Source of the DNA: Virgibacillus sp. MSJ-26
Lineage (GTDB): Bacteria > Bacillota > Bacilli > Bacillales > Amphibacillaceae
NCBI RefSeq assembly: GCF_018918075.1
Contig: NZ_JAHLPW010000005.1
Coordinates: forward strand, 186,001-250,000
Length of the DNA: 64,000 nucleotides
Reading direction: 5' to 3'
In this document: positions 42,781-52,055 of the stretch, piece after piece
Layout of the letters: the number at the start of each line of letters is the position of its first letter
Position numbering within the stretch: position 1 is the first letter of the stretch
Translations under genes and position numbers: made by a program
Notes under the pieces: generated by a model
Databases searched by the model: none
Told to the model about the DNA's origin: nothing
What the model saw: only the letters and a program-made list of their open reading frames with translations

Positions 42781-43530
42781 CTAGAAAAGTTTCTTTCGAT
42801 GATATTTTGGGAGTGGGACACGTTTATGCATTGATTTTTTATGCATTTTTTCTATAATTTCTTTATCCTTTTCGGGGATTTCTTCGCCTTGAATATAAGC
42901 ATCAATCTTATCATACGTTGTACCCATTTCATCTTCATCGGTCTGGCCAACCCATAAGTCAGCGCTCGGTTTCTTCTGCACGACTTCATCAGGGACACCT
43001 AAAACAGTAGCCATCTCCCTGACCTCCGCTTTAGTAAAATCAATAATCGGCTGGATATCAACCCCACCATCACCATACTTCGTAAAATAGCCTGTAAAAT
43101 ACTCAGAAGCATTGTCTGTACCAACAACTAAATAATTGTAATTTGTCGCTATAGTGTATAGTGTGCTCATTCTAAGCCTTGCTCTTAAGTTAGCATCAGC
43201 CAACTGTCCATGACTTTCATTGAATTCATCCTTAATTTCATCTTTGATTTGCTTAAACATTAATTGGTGAGTTTCTGATAAATCAACAGTTAACCCTTGA
43301 ATGCCACAACTTTTGATTACTTTATTAGCATGAACCATATCTTGTTCTTTCGTATTTAAAGGCATCATCACACCAAGGGAGGCATCTGGCATTGCTCTTT
43401 GGATAAGATGAGCTACTACAGCTGAATCAAGCCCGCCACTCACGCCAACTACTAAACCTTCCACACCTGTTTCTTTTACCTTTGTTGCTAGCCATGTCAC
43501 GATGTCATCAATTGTTTTTTGCATTTCCAC
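42781..43530 (-). CDS. nadE: NAD+ synthetase, ammonia-dependent
   Basis: 249 residues, lacking a glutaminase domain, so it uses free ammonia to amidate deamido-NAD. PP-loop SGGLDSA at 31-37, then NLRARLRMSTLYTIA, GTDNASEY, TKYGDGGVDIQPI and KKPSADLW, all typical. GTG at 43530 is 8 nt after GGAG; the in-frame ATG two codons later is more distant. Confidence 0.95.
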   Translation of the reverse strand: MEMQKTIDDIVTWLATKVKETGVEGLVVGVSGGLDSAVVAHLIQRAMPDASLGVMMPLNTKEQDMVHANKVIKSCGIQGLTVDLSETHQLMFKQIKDEIKDEFNESHGQLADANLRARLRMSTLYTIATNYNYLVVGTDNASEYFTGYFTKYGDGGVDIQPIIDFTKAEVREMATVLGVPDEVVQKKPSADLWVGQTDEDEMGTTYDKIDAYIQGEEIPEKDKEIIEKMHKKSMHKRVPLPKYHRKKLF

Positions 43531-43562
43531 TATTATCACTCCATTTTAAAAACCCTTACTAG

Positions 43563-44534
43563 TTATATTAATTTTAACATTGTGTCAGCCCGTTGTGAAA
43601 ATATTTTACGTTTTTCCCATTTGAAGTCCATTTTCACTAAATAGTTTCGAATAGCTTGGTTTGATTTATGCGAAATAAAATAAATCCATTCCCTTATGAC
43701 GTCAGTTGGGAGAAGTGTTCCTAAAAGAAACCTTCTCATATTTTCAGAGTTCATCATTTCATAAGCTAATAAGGAGTCCAAATTCCACTGAATATACGGT
43801 AAAAATCGTTGACTCAGCTGAATGAAATCATAAATTTGAGGTCTACAGGCCAACAGATCAAAATCAATAAGGTAAATTTGTTTATTTATAATAAAATTAT
43901 GGGAAGCGACATCTCCATGAATCCATGTTCCTCTCTCAATCGCTTTTATTTCTGAAATAGACCACGGTAAACGAGAGAGCTTTAGTAAATATTTTTCAGT
44001 TAAATGTACTATATCCATATAGAGTTTTTCAAAACCATGTTCTATAAAAATATATTCAGTTTTTTTAAATGTATTTAAGCGATTATACCATCTCTCCGTA
44101 ATTAAGGTGTTTTTCTTCATTGGTTTAATTTTTATTCCCGTTGCACATTTATGAAATTTTTTTAACGCTGCCACAACACTTCTTCGCTCCTCACAAGAGC
44201 GATAGTTAACTTTTTTTCCAGAGACATACGGGGATATCGTCCAAATGTAAGTATTACATTTAATTACTTTTTTGCCGTTAGGAAACAATTTAAATAGGAT
44301 AGAATTGGATTCTCGTCCTTTAATTTCATTAAAAAACTTCCATTGTTGAGCCACGCTTTCTTTATTTTTATGTGCTTTCAAAACCAACAAATCATTATTA
44401 AGCGTTTCAATGTAATAAACGCGAGGCTTAATAGTGGATATTTTTTTCGGCTCTAATTGACCTTTATTAAACAAAAAAGAAGAGAGACGATTGTAAAAGA
44501 TGTCGTCTCTGTCTTCATATCGAATATTTTTCAC
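43563..44534 (-). CDS. CotS/YutH-like kinase-fold protein next to safA
   Basis: 323 residues with an aminoglycoside phosphotransferase-like kinase fold: candidate ATP-binding Lys53 (VLKAHKN), catalytic loop HGDVASHN at 206-213 and metal-binding DFD at 224-226. This pattern is shared with the CotS/CotI/YutH spore coat proteins. The GTG start is 3 nt after the safA stop, with GAGGAAGAG inside safA, so the two genes are one transcription unit. A role in coat assembly is inferred from this coupling; the substrate is unknown. Basic, AT-rich composition. Confidence 0.8.
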   Translation of the reverse strand: MKNIRYEDRDDIFYNRLSSFLFNKGQLEPKKISTIKPRVYYIETLNNDLLVLKAHKNKESVAQQWKFFNEIKGRESNSILFKLFPNGKKVIKCNTYIWTISPYVSGKKVNYRSCEERRSVVAALKKFHKCATGIKIKPMKKNTLITERWYNRLNTFKKTEYIFIEHGFEKLYMDIVHLTEKYLLKLSRLPWSISEIKAIERGTWIHGDVASHNFIINKQIYLIDFDLLACRPQIYDFIQLSQRFLPYIQWNLDSLLAYEMMNSENMRRFLLGTLLPTDVIREWIYFISHKSNQAIRNYLVKMDFKWEKRKIFSQRADTMLKLI

Positions 44535-44537
44535 CGT

Positions 44538-45536
44538 TTACTCTTCCTCTTCAGCTCTAAAATGTGGAGGGGCTGGGTAGTAATTTTCAGAATGGTTATG
44601 TGGCGCTGGTGGATAATGATTCATCGGTTTTTTATCAGTCAATTCTATTGACGGTTTCGGTGAGAGAGCATAATACGATTGATAATTGTCTTTCTCACAC
44701 CCACAGTCTTCCTTCGGTTTCACAGGTTGAGGGGGCATTTCCATTGATCCTGCATGATATCCAGGCATCATTGGTGGGTAAGGCATGTAACCTTGCGTAA
44801 AGTGATGACCATGCGGCTGGCCTCCTGTATAACCGCCCATGTGAAAATTGTCGTAATGCTGTCCTGGCATGTATCCTCCCATAGAATGACATCCACAGTG
44901 TTGACCCTCTATCATAGGGGGAACTTGCGGTACTGGTGCGAAGTAATTGCAGCAAACTGGGCACATATGTGTATAATGTCCATGTCCGCCCACTTCTTCC
45001 TGCATTGGTGGTGGCGTTGGCACATGTTGCGGCACTGATGGCATCTTATCTTCGAATTCTTTTGATTCTTTATGCTCTTTTTTATGCTCTTTTTGTGGTT
45101 GAGTTTCTTTTGGTACCTCTTTTTCTTTTTCCTTAGTTTGAGGCATATTAATCATTGTATAATTTTTCATTTCTTGTTCAATTGTGGGCATCTTCATAAT
45201 TGGATATTCAGGTATTTGTGGCGTCTGAGGCATTTGTGGTAAAGGCATTTCAGGTTTTACCTCTTTTTTCTTTTCTTTTTCATCTCCTTCAATTACTGGA
45301 GTGGGCTTTTTAATTTGCTGTTCTTTAGTTTCTTTTTCCTTTATTTTTTTCTCTTTTACTGGTTTTTCCTTTTTTACTGACTTACTTGTGCTAGGAACTT
45401 TGATCTTCATCCCTGGCATAATCATATCAGGGCTTGATATTTGGGTGTTTGCCTGCTTTAATTCTTCAAAATCAACACCATACATTTTTGCAATTTCCCA
45501 CAATGTATCTCCTTTTTGTACAATGTGTATTTTCAA
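44538..45536 (-). CDS. safA: Spore coat assembly protein SafA (LysM)
   Basis: About 332 residues. N-terminal LysM domain at 3-47 (HIVQKGDTLWEIAKMYGV, MIMPGMKIKVP), which anchors the protein at the cortex-coat interface. A Lys/Glu-rich stretch (about 50-170) follows, then a C-terminal tail rich in Pro, Met, Gly, His, Tyr and Cys (CPVCCNYF, HCGCHSMGGYMPGQHYDNF). In B. subtilis SafA directs inner-coat assembly under sigma-E. TTG at 45536 has AAAGGAG 11 nt upstream and places LysM at the very N-terminus, as in other SafA proteins. Confidence 0.9.
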   Translation of the reverse strand: MKIHIVQKGDTLWEIAKMYGVDFEELKQANTQISSPDMIMPGMKIKVPSTSKSVKKEKPVKEKKIKEKETKEQQIKKPTPVIEGDEKEKKKEVKPEMPLPQMPQTPQIPEYPIMKMPTIEQEMKNYTMINMPQTKEKEKEVPKETQPQKEHKKEHKESKEFEDKMPSVPQHVPTPPPMQEEVGGHGHYTHMCPVCCNYFAPVPQVPPMIEGQHCGCHSMGGYMPGQHYDNFHMGGYTGGQPHGHHFTQGYMPYPPMMPGYHAGSMEMPPQPVKPKEDCGCEKDNYQSYYALSPKPSIELTDKKPMNHYPPAPHNHSENYYPAPPHFRAEEEE

Positions 45537-45703
45537 GATAATCTTATCTCCTTTCCTAAAAACTAGGCTAATTACTCTATACCAACATATGCAACCTTTT
45601 GCCAAATGTTGAAGAGAATATACAAAAACACGATAAGCATTGATTTTATTCTCATGTTTCCTTATATTACAATAGATAATTGGCGTTATTTCGGCTGGAT
45701 ACA

Positions 45704-45741
45704 CAAAAAAAGCCGCCTAATCCTTAGTGGATCAGACAGCT
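45704..45741 (-). terminator. Intrinsic terminator after pheB
   Basis: AGCTGTCTGATCC and GGATTAGGCGGCT form a 13-bp stem with three G-U pairs on the minus strand, then a run of seven T. Confidence 0.88.
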
Positions 45742-45749
45742 TCATGTGG

Positions 45750-46199
45750 TTAAGCTTCAGAACTTAGAAGTTCAACACGCTTTACAAATTCAATTTCTCC
45801 TAATTCTTTTAGCATCATCTCGATTGTAGTATTTAAATGTGTCATTTCTAAAGACAGTGTGACATTTGCTGTTCCCTGAATAGGTATCGTCTGATGAACG
45901 GTTAGAACATTACAACCGTGTTTAGAAACAATTCCTAATAGATGTGATAACGTCCCTAGATGATCATCTAAATGGATAAAAAGAGTGACGATTTCATCTT
46001 TAACAAGTGATTGAAATGGAAATACGGCGTTTTTATACTTATAAAAAGCACTCCTAGATAATCCAACTTGCCTTACTGCCTGATGAATCGTTTTCGTTTT
46101 TCCTTCTTCAAGCAATTTTTTAGCCTTGATTGTTTTCAACATTGCTTCGGGTAATACACTACTTTTAACTAGGTAAAACTTTTCTTTCCCCTCAATCAT
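45750..46199 (-). CDS. pheB: ACT domain protein PheB (UPF0735)
   Basis: About 149 residues: N-terminal helical/HTH part (KTIHQAVRQVGLSRSAFYKYKNAVFPF) and C-terminal ACT domain (HLGTLSHLLGIVSKHGCNVLTVHQTIP). Called PheB in B. subtilis, but its enzymatic role is not established. In B. subtilis it is followed by pheA (prephenate dehydratase); here pheA is absent and a terminator follows. ATG at 46199 is 7 nt after GAGG. Confidence 0.9.
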   Translation of the reverse strand: MIEGKEKFYLVKSSVLPEAMLKTIKAKKLLEEGKTKTIHQAVRQVGLSRSAFYKYKNAVFPFQSLVKDEIVTLFIHLDDHLGTLSHLLGIVSKHGCNVLTVHQTIPIQGTANVTLSLEMTHLNTTIEMMLKELGEIEFVKRVELLSSEA

Positions 46200-46226
46200 G
46201 CTCATTCCTCATTTATTTGAGATTTC

Positions 46227-47513
<1,287 letters not shown>

Positions 47514-47521
47514 TCACCTCT

Positions 47522-48037
47522 TTAATCATTCGGGAATAACAATCTGTAACGCGTCTTTTCGTCATTGGTTTCTAATTGCTCCCCTAGTCTATTTAAGTTT
47601 TTAATCATATTACTCTTATCACTAAAATACCCTTTTATTGTAATAATTAATTCAATCTTATTCACATTTTCATCTAAATCAATTGTCATTTCATACAATT
47701 CACTATCTAATATGGACATTTCTATTGAATTCACTACTTGTTTACATTGACTTACAAACTCATTGTCCAATTCTTTTAAGGGTTTGTCGGTATGTATGTT
47801 ATACGATAAACGAATGTTTTTATGCCACATATTAAATCTAATAATCCATAAATTGAATTCTGGTGTGTTTAAATTCATTAGCTTTCTTTCTTCTGTGAAG
47901 CCCTCAACTAATTCATCCAATTTATGACTAACTTGGTCATACTTTTTCATGCTTAAATACCCTTTAATAATTTGTACTTGATTCATTAGATCATGTCGAT
48001 AATGCTGAAGTAATTCAATAACTTCCTCATTTCTCAC
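47522..48037 (-). CDS. spo0B: Sporulation phosphotransferase Spo0B
   Basis: About 171 residues. The helical hairpin carries the phosphorylated histidine at His15 in HYRHDLMNQVQIIKGYLSM, matching RHDWMNKLQ of B. subtilis Spo0B. A degenerate ATPase-like C-terminal domain follows. Passes phosphate from Spo0F to Spo0A in the phosphorelay. GTG at 48037 has GGGGGAG 5 nt upstream. First gene of spo0B-obg-pheB. A repeat element separates it from rpmA, which adjoins it in B. subtilis. Confidence 0.9.
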   Translation of the reverse strand: MRNEEVIELLQHYRHDLMNQVQIIKGYLSMKKYDQVSHKLDELVEGFTEERKLMNLNTPEFNLWIIRFNMWHKNIRLSYNIHTDKPLKELDNEFVSQCKQVVNSIEMSILDSELYEMTIDLDENVNKIELIITIKGYFSDKSNMIKNLNRLGEQLETNDEKTRYRLLFPND

Positions 48038-48175
48038 ATACTCTCCCCCTTGTCCTGTTAGAAAGTATATCAAATATTAAGACCAAGTTCATGTTTGATA
48101 AAATAATATTCATATGTTGAAGTGAACTTCTAACTCTTTATTCTTGTATAGTTCTTCCACACAACCTAATATTTC

Positions 48176-48802
48176 GTCGCATAAGATATAAACTGCGACA
48201 TAGTGACAATTAAATATGTGGTCCTTTTAATCCTAGCAAATTGAGTGCGTGACCTCGCTCCGGCAGAATACTTCGCTTTCCATGGGCCAGGAAGAATTGG
48301 GTTTCATTCTTCCCACTTCAGCCTCCTCAGAAGCAAAGAACGCTTCTTCCGGGGTCTTCAGACTCGTGGGACTGCACTATCGTTCGCCCCATCGAAGACC
48401 ATTTGCTTTTCCCATAGGACAAGGAAAGCTTCGAAGCGTTACATCGCACGAAGAAAATTGGTTTGTATTTTCGAGGAGTCTGCGTATTCTGCCTACGCTA
48501 TTATAGACTCTACGATTTATGATTAGACATTCGCCAAATGATTAAGTATTACAGACTTCTTCTTGTCGTGAAAGTAAGCAATTATAAGCGGAGGAAATAC
48601 GCGGAGACTCCTGGGACTGCAGCAAGCTTCGTCCCACCGAAAACCTTTGTGGGAGCTGAGGCCTAGATGAGACCCCGCAGGGCTCGCCCGAGGAGGCTCA
48701 TCAGCCGCCCACGGAAAGCGTAGCGTATTTCCGTAGCGATAGTTTACCTCATTCTTTTAATAGATAGTGTTAAATTACTGCGCAGTTTATGTATAATGCG
48801 AC
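48176..48802. repeat. Intergenic inverted-pair hairpin repeat, copy 4 (best preserved)
   Basis: Fills the 0.8-kb gap between rpmA and spo0B, in which no gene is seen. Ends: GTCGCAT-AAGATATAAACTGCG (48176-48197, written split) against CGCAGTTTATGTATAATGCG (48781-48800), near-perfect inverted repeats of about 21 bp. The left unit (about 48255-48500, minus orientation) has stem GGCAGAATAC 48262-48271 with GTATTCTGCC 48484-48493. The right unit (48587-48741, plus orientation) has GGAAATACGC 48593-48602 with GCGTATTTCC 48723-48732. Both stems are perfect. Confidence 0.92.
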
Positions 48803-48820
48803 TGCTTGGTTGATTATAAA

Positions 48821-48857
48821 GCCCAAAAAAGCTCTAACCAACTAGGTTAGAGCTTTT
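48821..48857 (-). terminator. Intrinsic terminator of rplU-prp-rpmA
   Basis: AAAAGCTCTAACC and GGTTAGAGCTTTT, a perfect 13-bp stem with a 5-nt loop, followed by more T on the minus strand. Confidence 0.92.
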
Positions 48858-48862
48858 AACAA

Positions 48863-49159
48863 TTACTGTGCAACTTCTTCTACTTCTGGATAGACACTTA
48901 CTTTTCTGCGTTTACGACCAACGCGTTCGTATTTAACAACACCATCAATCTTAGCAAAAAGTGTATCGTCTCCACCGATTCCTACGTTTTCACCTGGATA
49001 AATGGAGGTTCCACGCTGACGGAATAGAATTGATCCACCTGTTACGAATTGTCCATCTGCACGCTTAGAACCTAAACGTTTAGCATGTGAATCACGACCA
49101 TTCCTAGTACTACCAGCACCTTTTTTCTGTGCGAAAAACTGTAAATCTAATCGTAGCAT
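48863..49159 (-). CDS. rpmA: 50S ribosomal protein L27
   Basis: 98 residues. Begins [18 protein letters not shown]: the Firmicutes-specific N-terminal extension with the LQFFA cleavage motif recognised by the Prp protease, then the conserved [17 protein letters not shown] and [15 protein letters not shown]. The mature N-terminus reaches toward the peptidyl-transferase centre. The gene for the cleaving protease lies immediately upstream, its stop sharing a base with this start. ATG at 49159 is preferred over the adjacent ATG at 49162 for spacing. Confidence 0.97.
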   Translation of the reverse strand: MLRLDLQFFAQKKGAGSTRNGRDSHAKRLGSKRADGQFVTGGSILFRQRGTSIYPGENVGIGGDDTLFAKIDGVVKYERVGRKRRKVSVYPEVEEVAQ

Positions 49160-49500
49160 CATAATCCCTCCTTATTTTCTTTTATTTTTATGAACTGACC
49201 ATACTCTTCTTCAATCGTCTGTAAGGAAACAACCATAGCTTCAAACAATAAAGAAACTTTATTCCATAACTGGACATTAATCGGTTGAGGTATTTCCACG
49301 AAAAGATAGCCACCTTCACGACCTTGATCTATGTCAAGACTTACTTCACATAATTCCATGACTGCATTAACTGAACCAAAGGACACGGCGGAAACCGCTG
49401 CACAAACTAAATCGTATCCATATGGACCACTCTCAGCATGTCCAGAAATTTCAAATGAAGAAATTTTACTTTTTTGTTTATAGATGGTTACCTCAATCAT
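49159..49500 (-). CDS. prp: Ribosomal-processing cysteine protease Prp (YsxB)
   Basis: 113 residues. Catalytic His21 and Cys33 in [23 protein letters not shown] match the His22/Cys34 dyad described for the Staphylococcus aureus enzyme. It removes the N-terminal extension of L27, a step needed for ribosome function in Firmicutes. Sandwiched between rplU and rpmA, the conserved arrangement. Confidence 0.95.
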   Translation of the reverse strand: MIEVTIYKQKSKISSFEISGHAESGPYGYDLVCAAVSAVSFGSVNAVMELCEVSLDIDQGREGGYLFVEIPQPINVQLWNKVSLLFEAMVVSLQTIEEEYGQFIKIKENKEGL

Positions 49501-49513
49501 CTTTTGTCAATCC

Positions 49514-49822
49514 TTATAAATTAATCTTTTCAACTACTAATTTTGTGTAAGGCTGACGGTGTCCTTGTTTACGGCTATAGTTTTTCTTAGGCTTATATTT
49601 GAAAACTGTTATCTTCTTCTGAAGTCCTTGTTTAGCAACTTTAGCTGTTACTGTTGCTCCTTCGACATATGGAGAGCCAACTTTTACATCATCTCCACCT
49701 ACAAAAAGAACTTTGTCAAATGTCATTGTTTCTTCTGCGTCAGCTGACACTTTTTCAACATAGATTTCTTGACCTTCAGTAACTTTTACTTGTTTACCGC
49801 CTGTTTCAATAATTGCGTACAT
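49514..49822 (-). CDS. rplU: 50S ribosomal protein L21
   Basis: 102 residues, [24 protein letters not shown] at the start and [14 protein letters not shown] at the end, near consensus for L21. ATG at 49822 has GGGAGGTG 6 nt upstream. First gene of rplU-prp-rpmA, preceded by the L21 leader that is thought to mediate feedback control. Confidence 0.98.
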   Translation of the reverse strand: MYAIIETGGKQVKVTEGQEIYVEKVSADAEETMTFDKVLFVGGDDVKVGSPYVEGATVTAKVAKQGLQKKITVFKYKPKKNYSRKQGHRQPYTKLVVEKINL

Positions 49823-49925
49823 TAACTGCACCTCCCTGTTAACTAAGACTCGCCATACAGGTATCTATTTATAGATTTAAAACCTGATCTGTGCGGTTGT
49901 AGCACTGGTGCTACATAAAGAACAT
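49823..49925 (-). promoter_or_regulatory. L21 ribosomal protein leader
   Basis: The roughly 100-nt 5' UTR folds into two clear stems: TGTAGCAC/GTGCTACA (49915-49898) and CAGGT...ATCTAT/ATAGAT...ACCTG. This is the position and form of the Bacilli L21 leader upstream of rplU, proposed to be an autoregulatory site for L21. The precise family assignment is from position and shape. Confidence 0.75.
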
Positions 49926-49929
49926 TACG

Positions 49930-49959
49930 ATATTACCACGTTCTATAGCTTTTTGTCAA
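49930..49959 (-). promoter_or_regulatory. Sigma-A promoter of rplU
   Basis: TTGACA (49959-49954), 18-nt spacer, TAATAT (49935-49930) on the minus strand. The -35 box lies inside the last codons of spoIVFB, so the two transcription units overlap. Confidence 0.75.
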
Positions 49960-50845
49960 GAGTTGAAAACTTTTCTTCAAGATAATCATTTTTCAAATCG
50001 CCAATTTCTACGTTCACTTTCTTTTCATAAAAATATGAATGCAGGCAATCATTTTCATCTAAAAGCTGTCTTCTTTTATTAGGATAAGTTACATATATAA
50101 AGTGTTTTTCATCTTTATAAAATTGAGAAAACACTTTCATTAAAGGCGTATAATATGGCACAGAAATATTTCTCACGTTATTAAGACCACTGTGTCCCTG
50201 ATACCTATTAAGTAAAAAACGAATAAAAACATAATAACGTTTTTTCCATTCGGATCTATTTTCCATAAATAAAAACATAAGAATTAAAAAAGCACTTAAA
50301 TTAAATGAATACATAAGAATTTGTATAAGCAAAAAAAACAAGGAACCAATCATAGAAATAATGATATTCATATTATACGCTTTTTGAAAAGGGGTAAATT
50401 TAGATAATATCAAAAATAAAATTTTCCCACCATCTAATGGCCAAATCGGCAATAAATTAAAAATTAATATCAGTGTATTATAATAAAGCACCATATCGAC
50501 TATAGGAATACTTACTAGTTGTACAGAATTAAAACTATTTAAATAAAGTAAAAAGTAGATGAATACATGCTGCAATGGACCGGCAATCGTAACAAGTAAT
50601 TCTTCATGAACCGGCCTGCTTCCGTGTTCATCTGTTTCCATGACGCCTCCAAATATCCATAACATTACCCGCTTAATACGCCATTTAAAAAACTTAGCCA
50701 TCGAATAATGCCCGAGTTCATGGATTAACACGATAATTAAAATAACAAATAATTGCATAAAAGTACCGGTTACAAAAGAAATAATAATAAATATTATAAG
50801 AATTGGATGAATATGAATGGGTGGAAGTAATTTACTGCCTATCAT
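49943..50845 (-). CDS. spoIVFB: Stage IV sporulation protein FB, pro-sigma-K intramembrane metalloprotease
   Basis: 300 residues, about six membrane segments. Zinc-binding HELGH at 42-46 and the second metal-ligand motif LLPIWPLDGG with Asp138 define the site-2-protease family; a C-terminal CBS-like region follows. In B. subtilis it cuts the pro-sequence from pro-sigma-K, held inactive by SpoIVFA and BofA until a forespore signal. The substrate gene sigK is at 0.7-1.4 kb in this window. Overlaps spoIVFA by 14 bp. Confidence 0.95.
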   Translation of the reverse strand: MIGSKLLPPIHIHPILIIFIIISFVTGTFMQLFVILIIVLIHELGHYSMAKFFKWRIKRVMLWIFGGVMETDEHGSRPVHEELLVTIAGPLQHVFIYFLLYLNSFNSVQLVSIPIVDMVLYYNTLILIFNLLPIWPLDGGKILFLILSKFTPFQKAYNMNIIISMIGSLFFLLIQILMYSFNLSAFLILMFLFMENRSEWKKRYYVFIRFLLNRYQGHSGLNNVRNISVPYYTPLMKVFSQFYKDEKHFIYVTYPNKRRQLLDENDCLHSYFYEKKVNVEIGDLKNDYLEEKFSTLDKKL

Positions 50846-51614
50846 CGACTTTTATCACCTGAGCTGGATCGATATATTGATTATCCTTTTTTATTGAAAA
50901 GTAAACCCATTCATTTTTTTTTGATGGTGTAAATTGACCGACCACTTGATTACTCTCGATAAACTGATATAAATGAACATCAATAGCCTCTAAGTGCCCG
51001 TATGTTGTTTGTGATCCATCTGGATGTTGGATAATGATTGTCTTTTGCGTATCTTGATCATTTCCAGCAAAAATAACAATACCCTCTTCCATGGCAGACA
51101 CATCGATTTCTTTCTCAGGTGCTATCATGATACCTTGTCCGTTATCTTGAAACGTTTGTGCTACAGAACCACTTGCAGGCAACACAACCGGATTTGTGTC
51201 CTGAACAACCTCTTTATGTCTATTAGTCAGAGACATAGGATGTCCAAATGTTGTTTTATACCAATGATTTACCTTTGCAAATGGAAATTCCTCTGTCAAA
51301 GCATAAGTTGTCCATTTTTCAACACGGGGGAAATATTCTACATCAGACTCCCATAAAATAGCCACGCTTAAAAAAAGAATAACCGAAAGGGTTCCTTTTA
51401 ATAAAAACGTGGAAACAGAACGATTAGAAGGATCACTTTTGTTTTTTGTTGAAATGTTTTCAAAAAAACTTGGGTAAACCCCATGTTTCTCTTCTTCTTG
51501 AGGCAATACTGGTGTTATATCGTTTATATGTTTCCTGTTCTTTTCATTCGGAAATCCTCTCATTTTTTTACGTTTACTTATTGATTTTCTAACACGCCGA
51601 ACTCCTTTATTCAT
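50832..51614 (-). CDS. spoIVFA: Stage IV sporulation protein FA (SpoIVFB regulator)
   Basis: About 260 residues. Basic N-terminus, one membrane segment (about residues 68-85) and a C-terminal M23/LytM-like domain (GSVAQTFQDNGQGIMIAPEKE, IIIQHPDGSQTTYGHLEAIDVHLYQ). The LytM metal ligands look incomplete, as expected for a non-enzymatic SpoIVFA. It tethers and inhibits SpoIVFB; in B. subtilis it is cut by SpoIVB and CtpB. ATG at 51614 is used; an in-frame GTG at 51626 is possible, and neither has ideal spacing. Confidence 0.9.
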   Translation of the reverse strand: MNKGVRRVRKSISKRKKMRGFPNEKNRKHINDITPVLPQEEEKHGVYPSFFENISTKNKSDPSNRSVSTFLLKGTLSVILFLSVAILWESDVEYFPRVEKWTTYALTEEFPFAKVNHWYKTTFGHPMSLTNRHKEVVQDTNPVVLPASGSVAQTFQDNGQGIMIAPEKEIDVSAMEEGIVIFAGNDQDTQKTIIIQHPDGSQTTYGHLEAIDVHLYQFIESNQVVGQFTPSKKNEWVYFSIKKDNQYIDPAQVIKVDDRQ

Positions 51615-51726
51615 TAGCTCACCCACTATCCTCTTTTAATCATTTGTACAAGTCTATGAATGTAAGAGGCGAGATATGAGTTAATATTTCGACACCAACT
51701 ACCAAAGCTTTATCACATTAATTTTT

Positions 51727-51969
51727 GACGCAATAGATATAAACTGAGTAAACTCTTTGCGTCTTCATCCTGGTCTATGCGTCTCCGCTGGACTTATGCA
51801 CTTTCGTCTATATCCCATCCTTTACATCGGAGGCTGAAGCAGGAAAAATGATCTGCAATTCCTCTCAGGGCGAGGTGTTCTGCAGAAACGATGGCGTTCT
51901 CACTCAAATTATTAGCATAAAAAGATCCGCATTATTAATGTGTCACTATGTCGCAATTTATAGATAATA
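51727..51969. repeat. Repeat family copy 5 (single decayed unit with both ends)
   Basis: Left end ATAGATATAAACTG (51733-51746) and right end CGCAATTTATAGATA (51952-51966) face inward like the ends of copies 3 and 4. Between them one unit survives in eroded form (GGAGGCTGAAGC, TTCTGCAGAAACGATGG, CACTCAAATTATTAGC). It occupies the 0.43-kb gap between minD and spoIVFA; no gene is seen there. Confidence 0.7.
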
Positions 51970-51993
51970 TAAATATCTTTTATAAATGAACAT

Positions 51994-52027
51994 AAAAAAA
52001 TGAATGAAGAAACGGTGTCTCATTCAT
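51994..52027 (-). terminator. Intrinsic terminator after minD
   Basis: ATGAATGA and TCATTCAT arms around a loop of about 12 nt, followed by seven T on the minus strand. Confidence 0.8.
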
Positions 52028-52055
52028 CCATTCATATTCATCTATCAGTCTGTAT

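Noticed and set aside
44695-45038. Open frames antisense to and in other frames of safA
   Set aside because: Caused by the biased Pro/His/Met/Gly codon usage of safA; the LysM frame is clearly the real one.
48245-48526. Two overlapping open frames within repeat copy 4 (and a similar one at 32268-32486)
   Set aside because: They read through the hairpin unit; the frame is not kept between copies, while the stems are. Repeats evolve as structure, not as protein.
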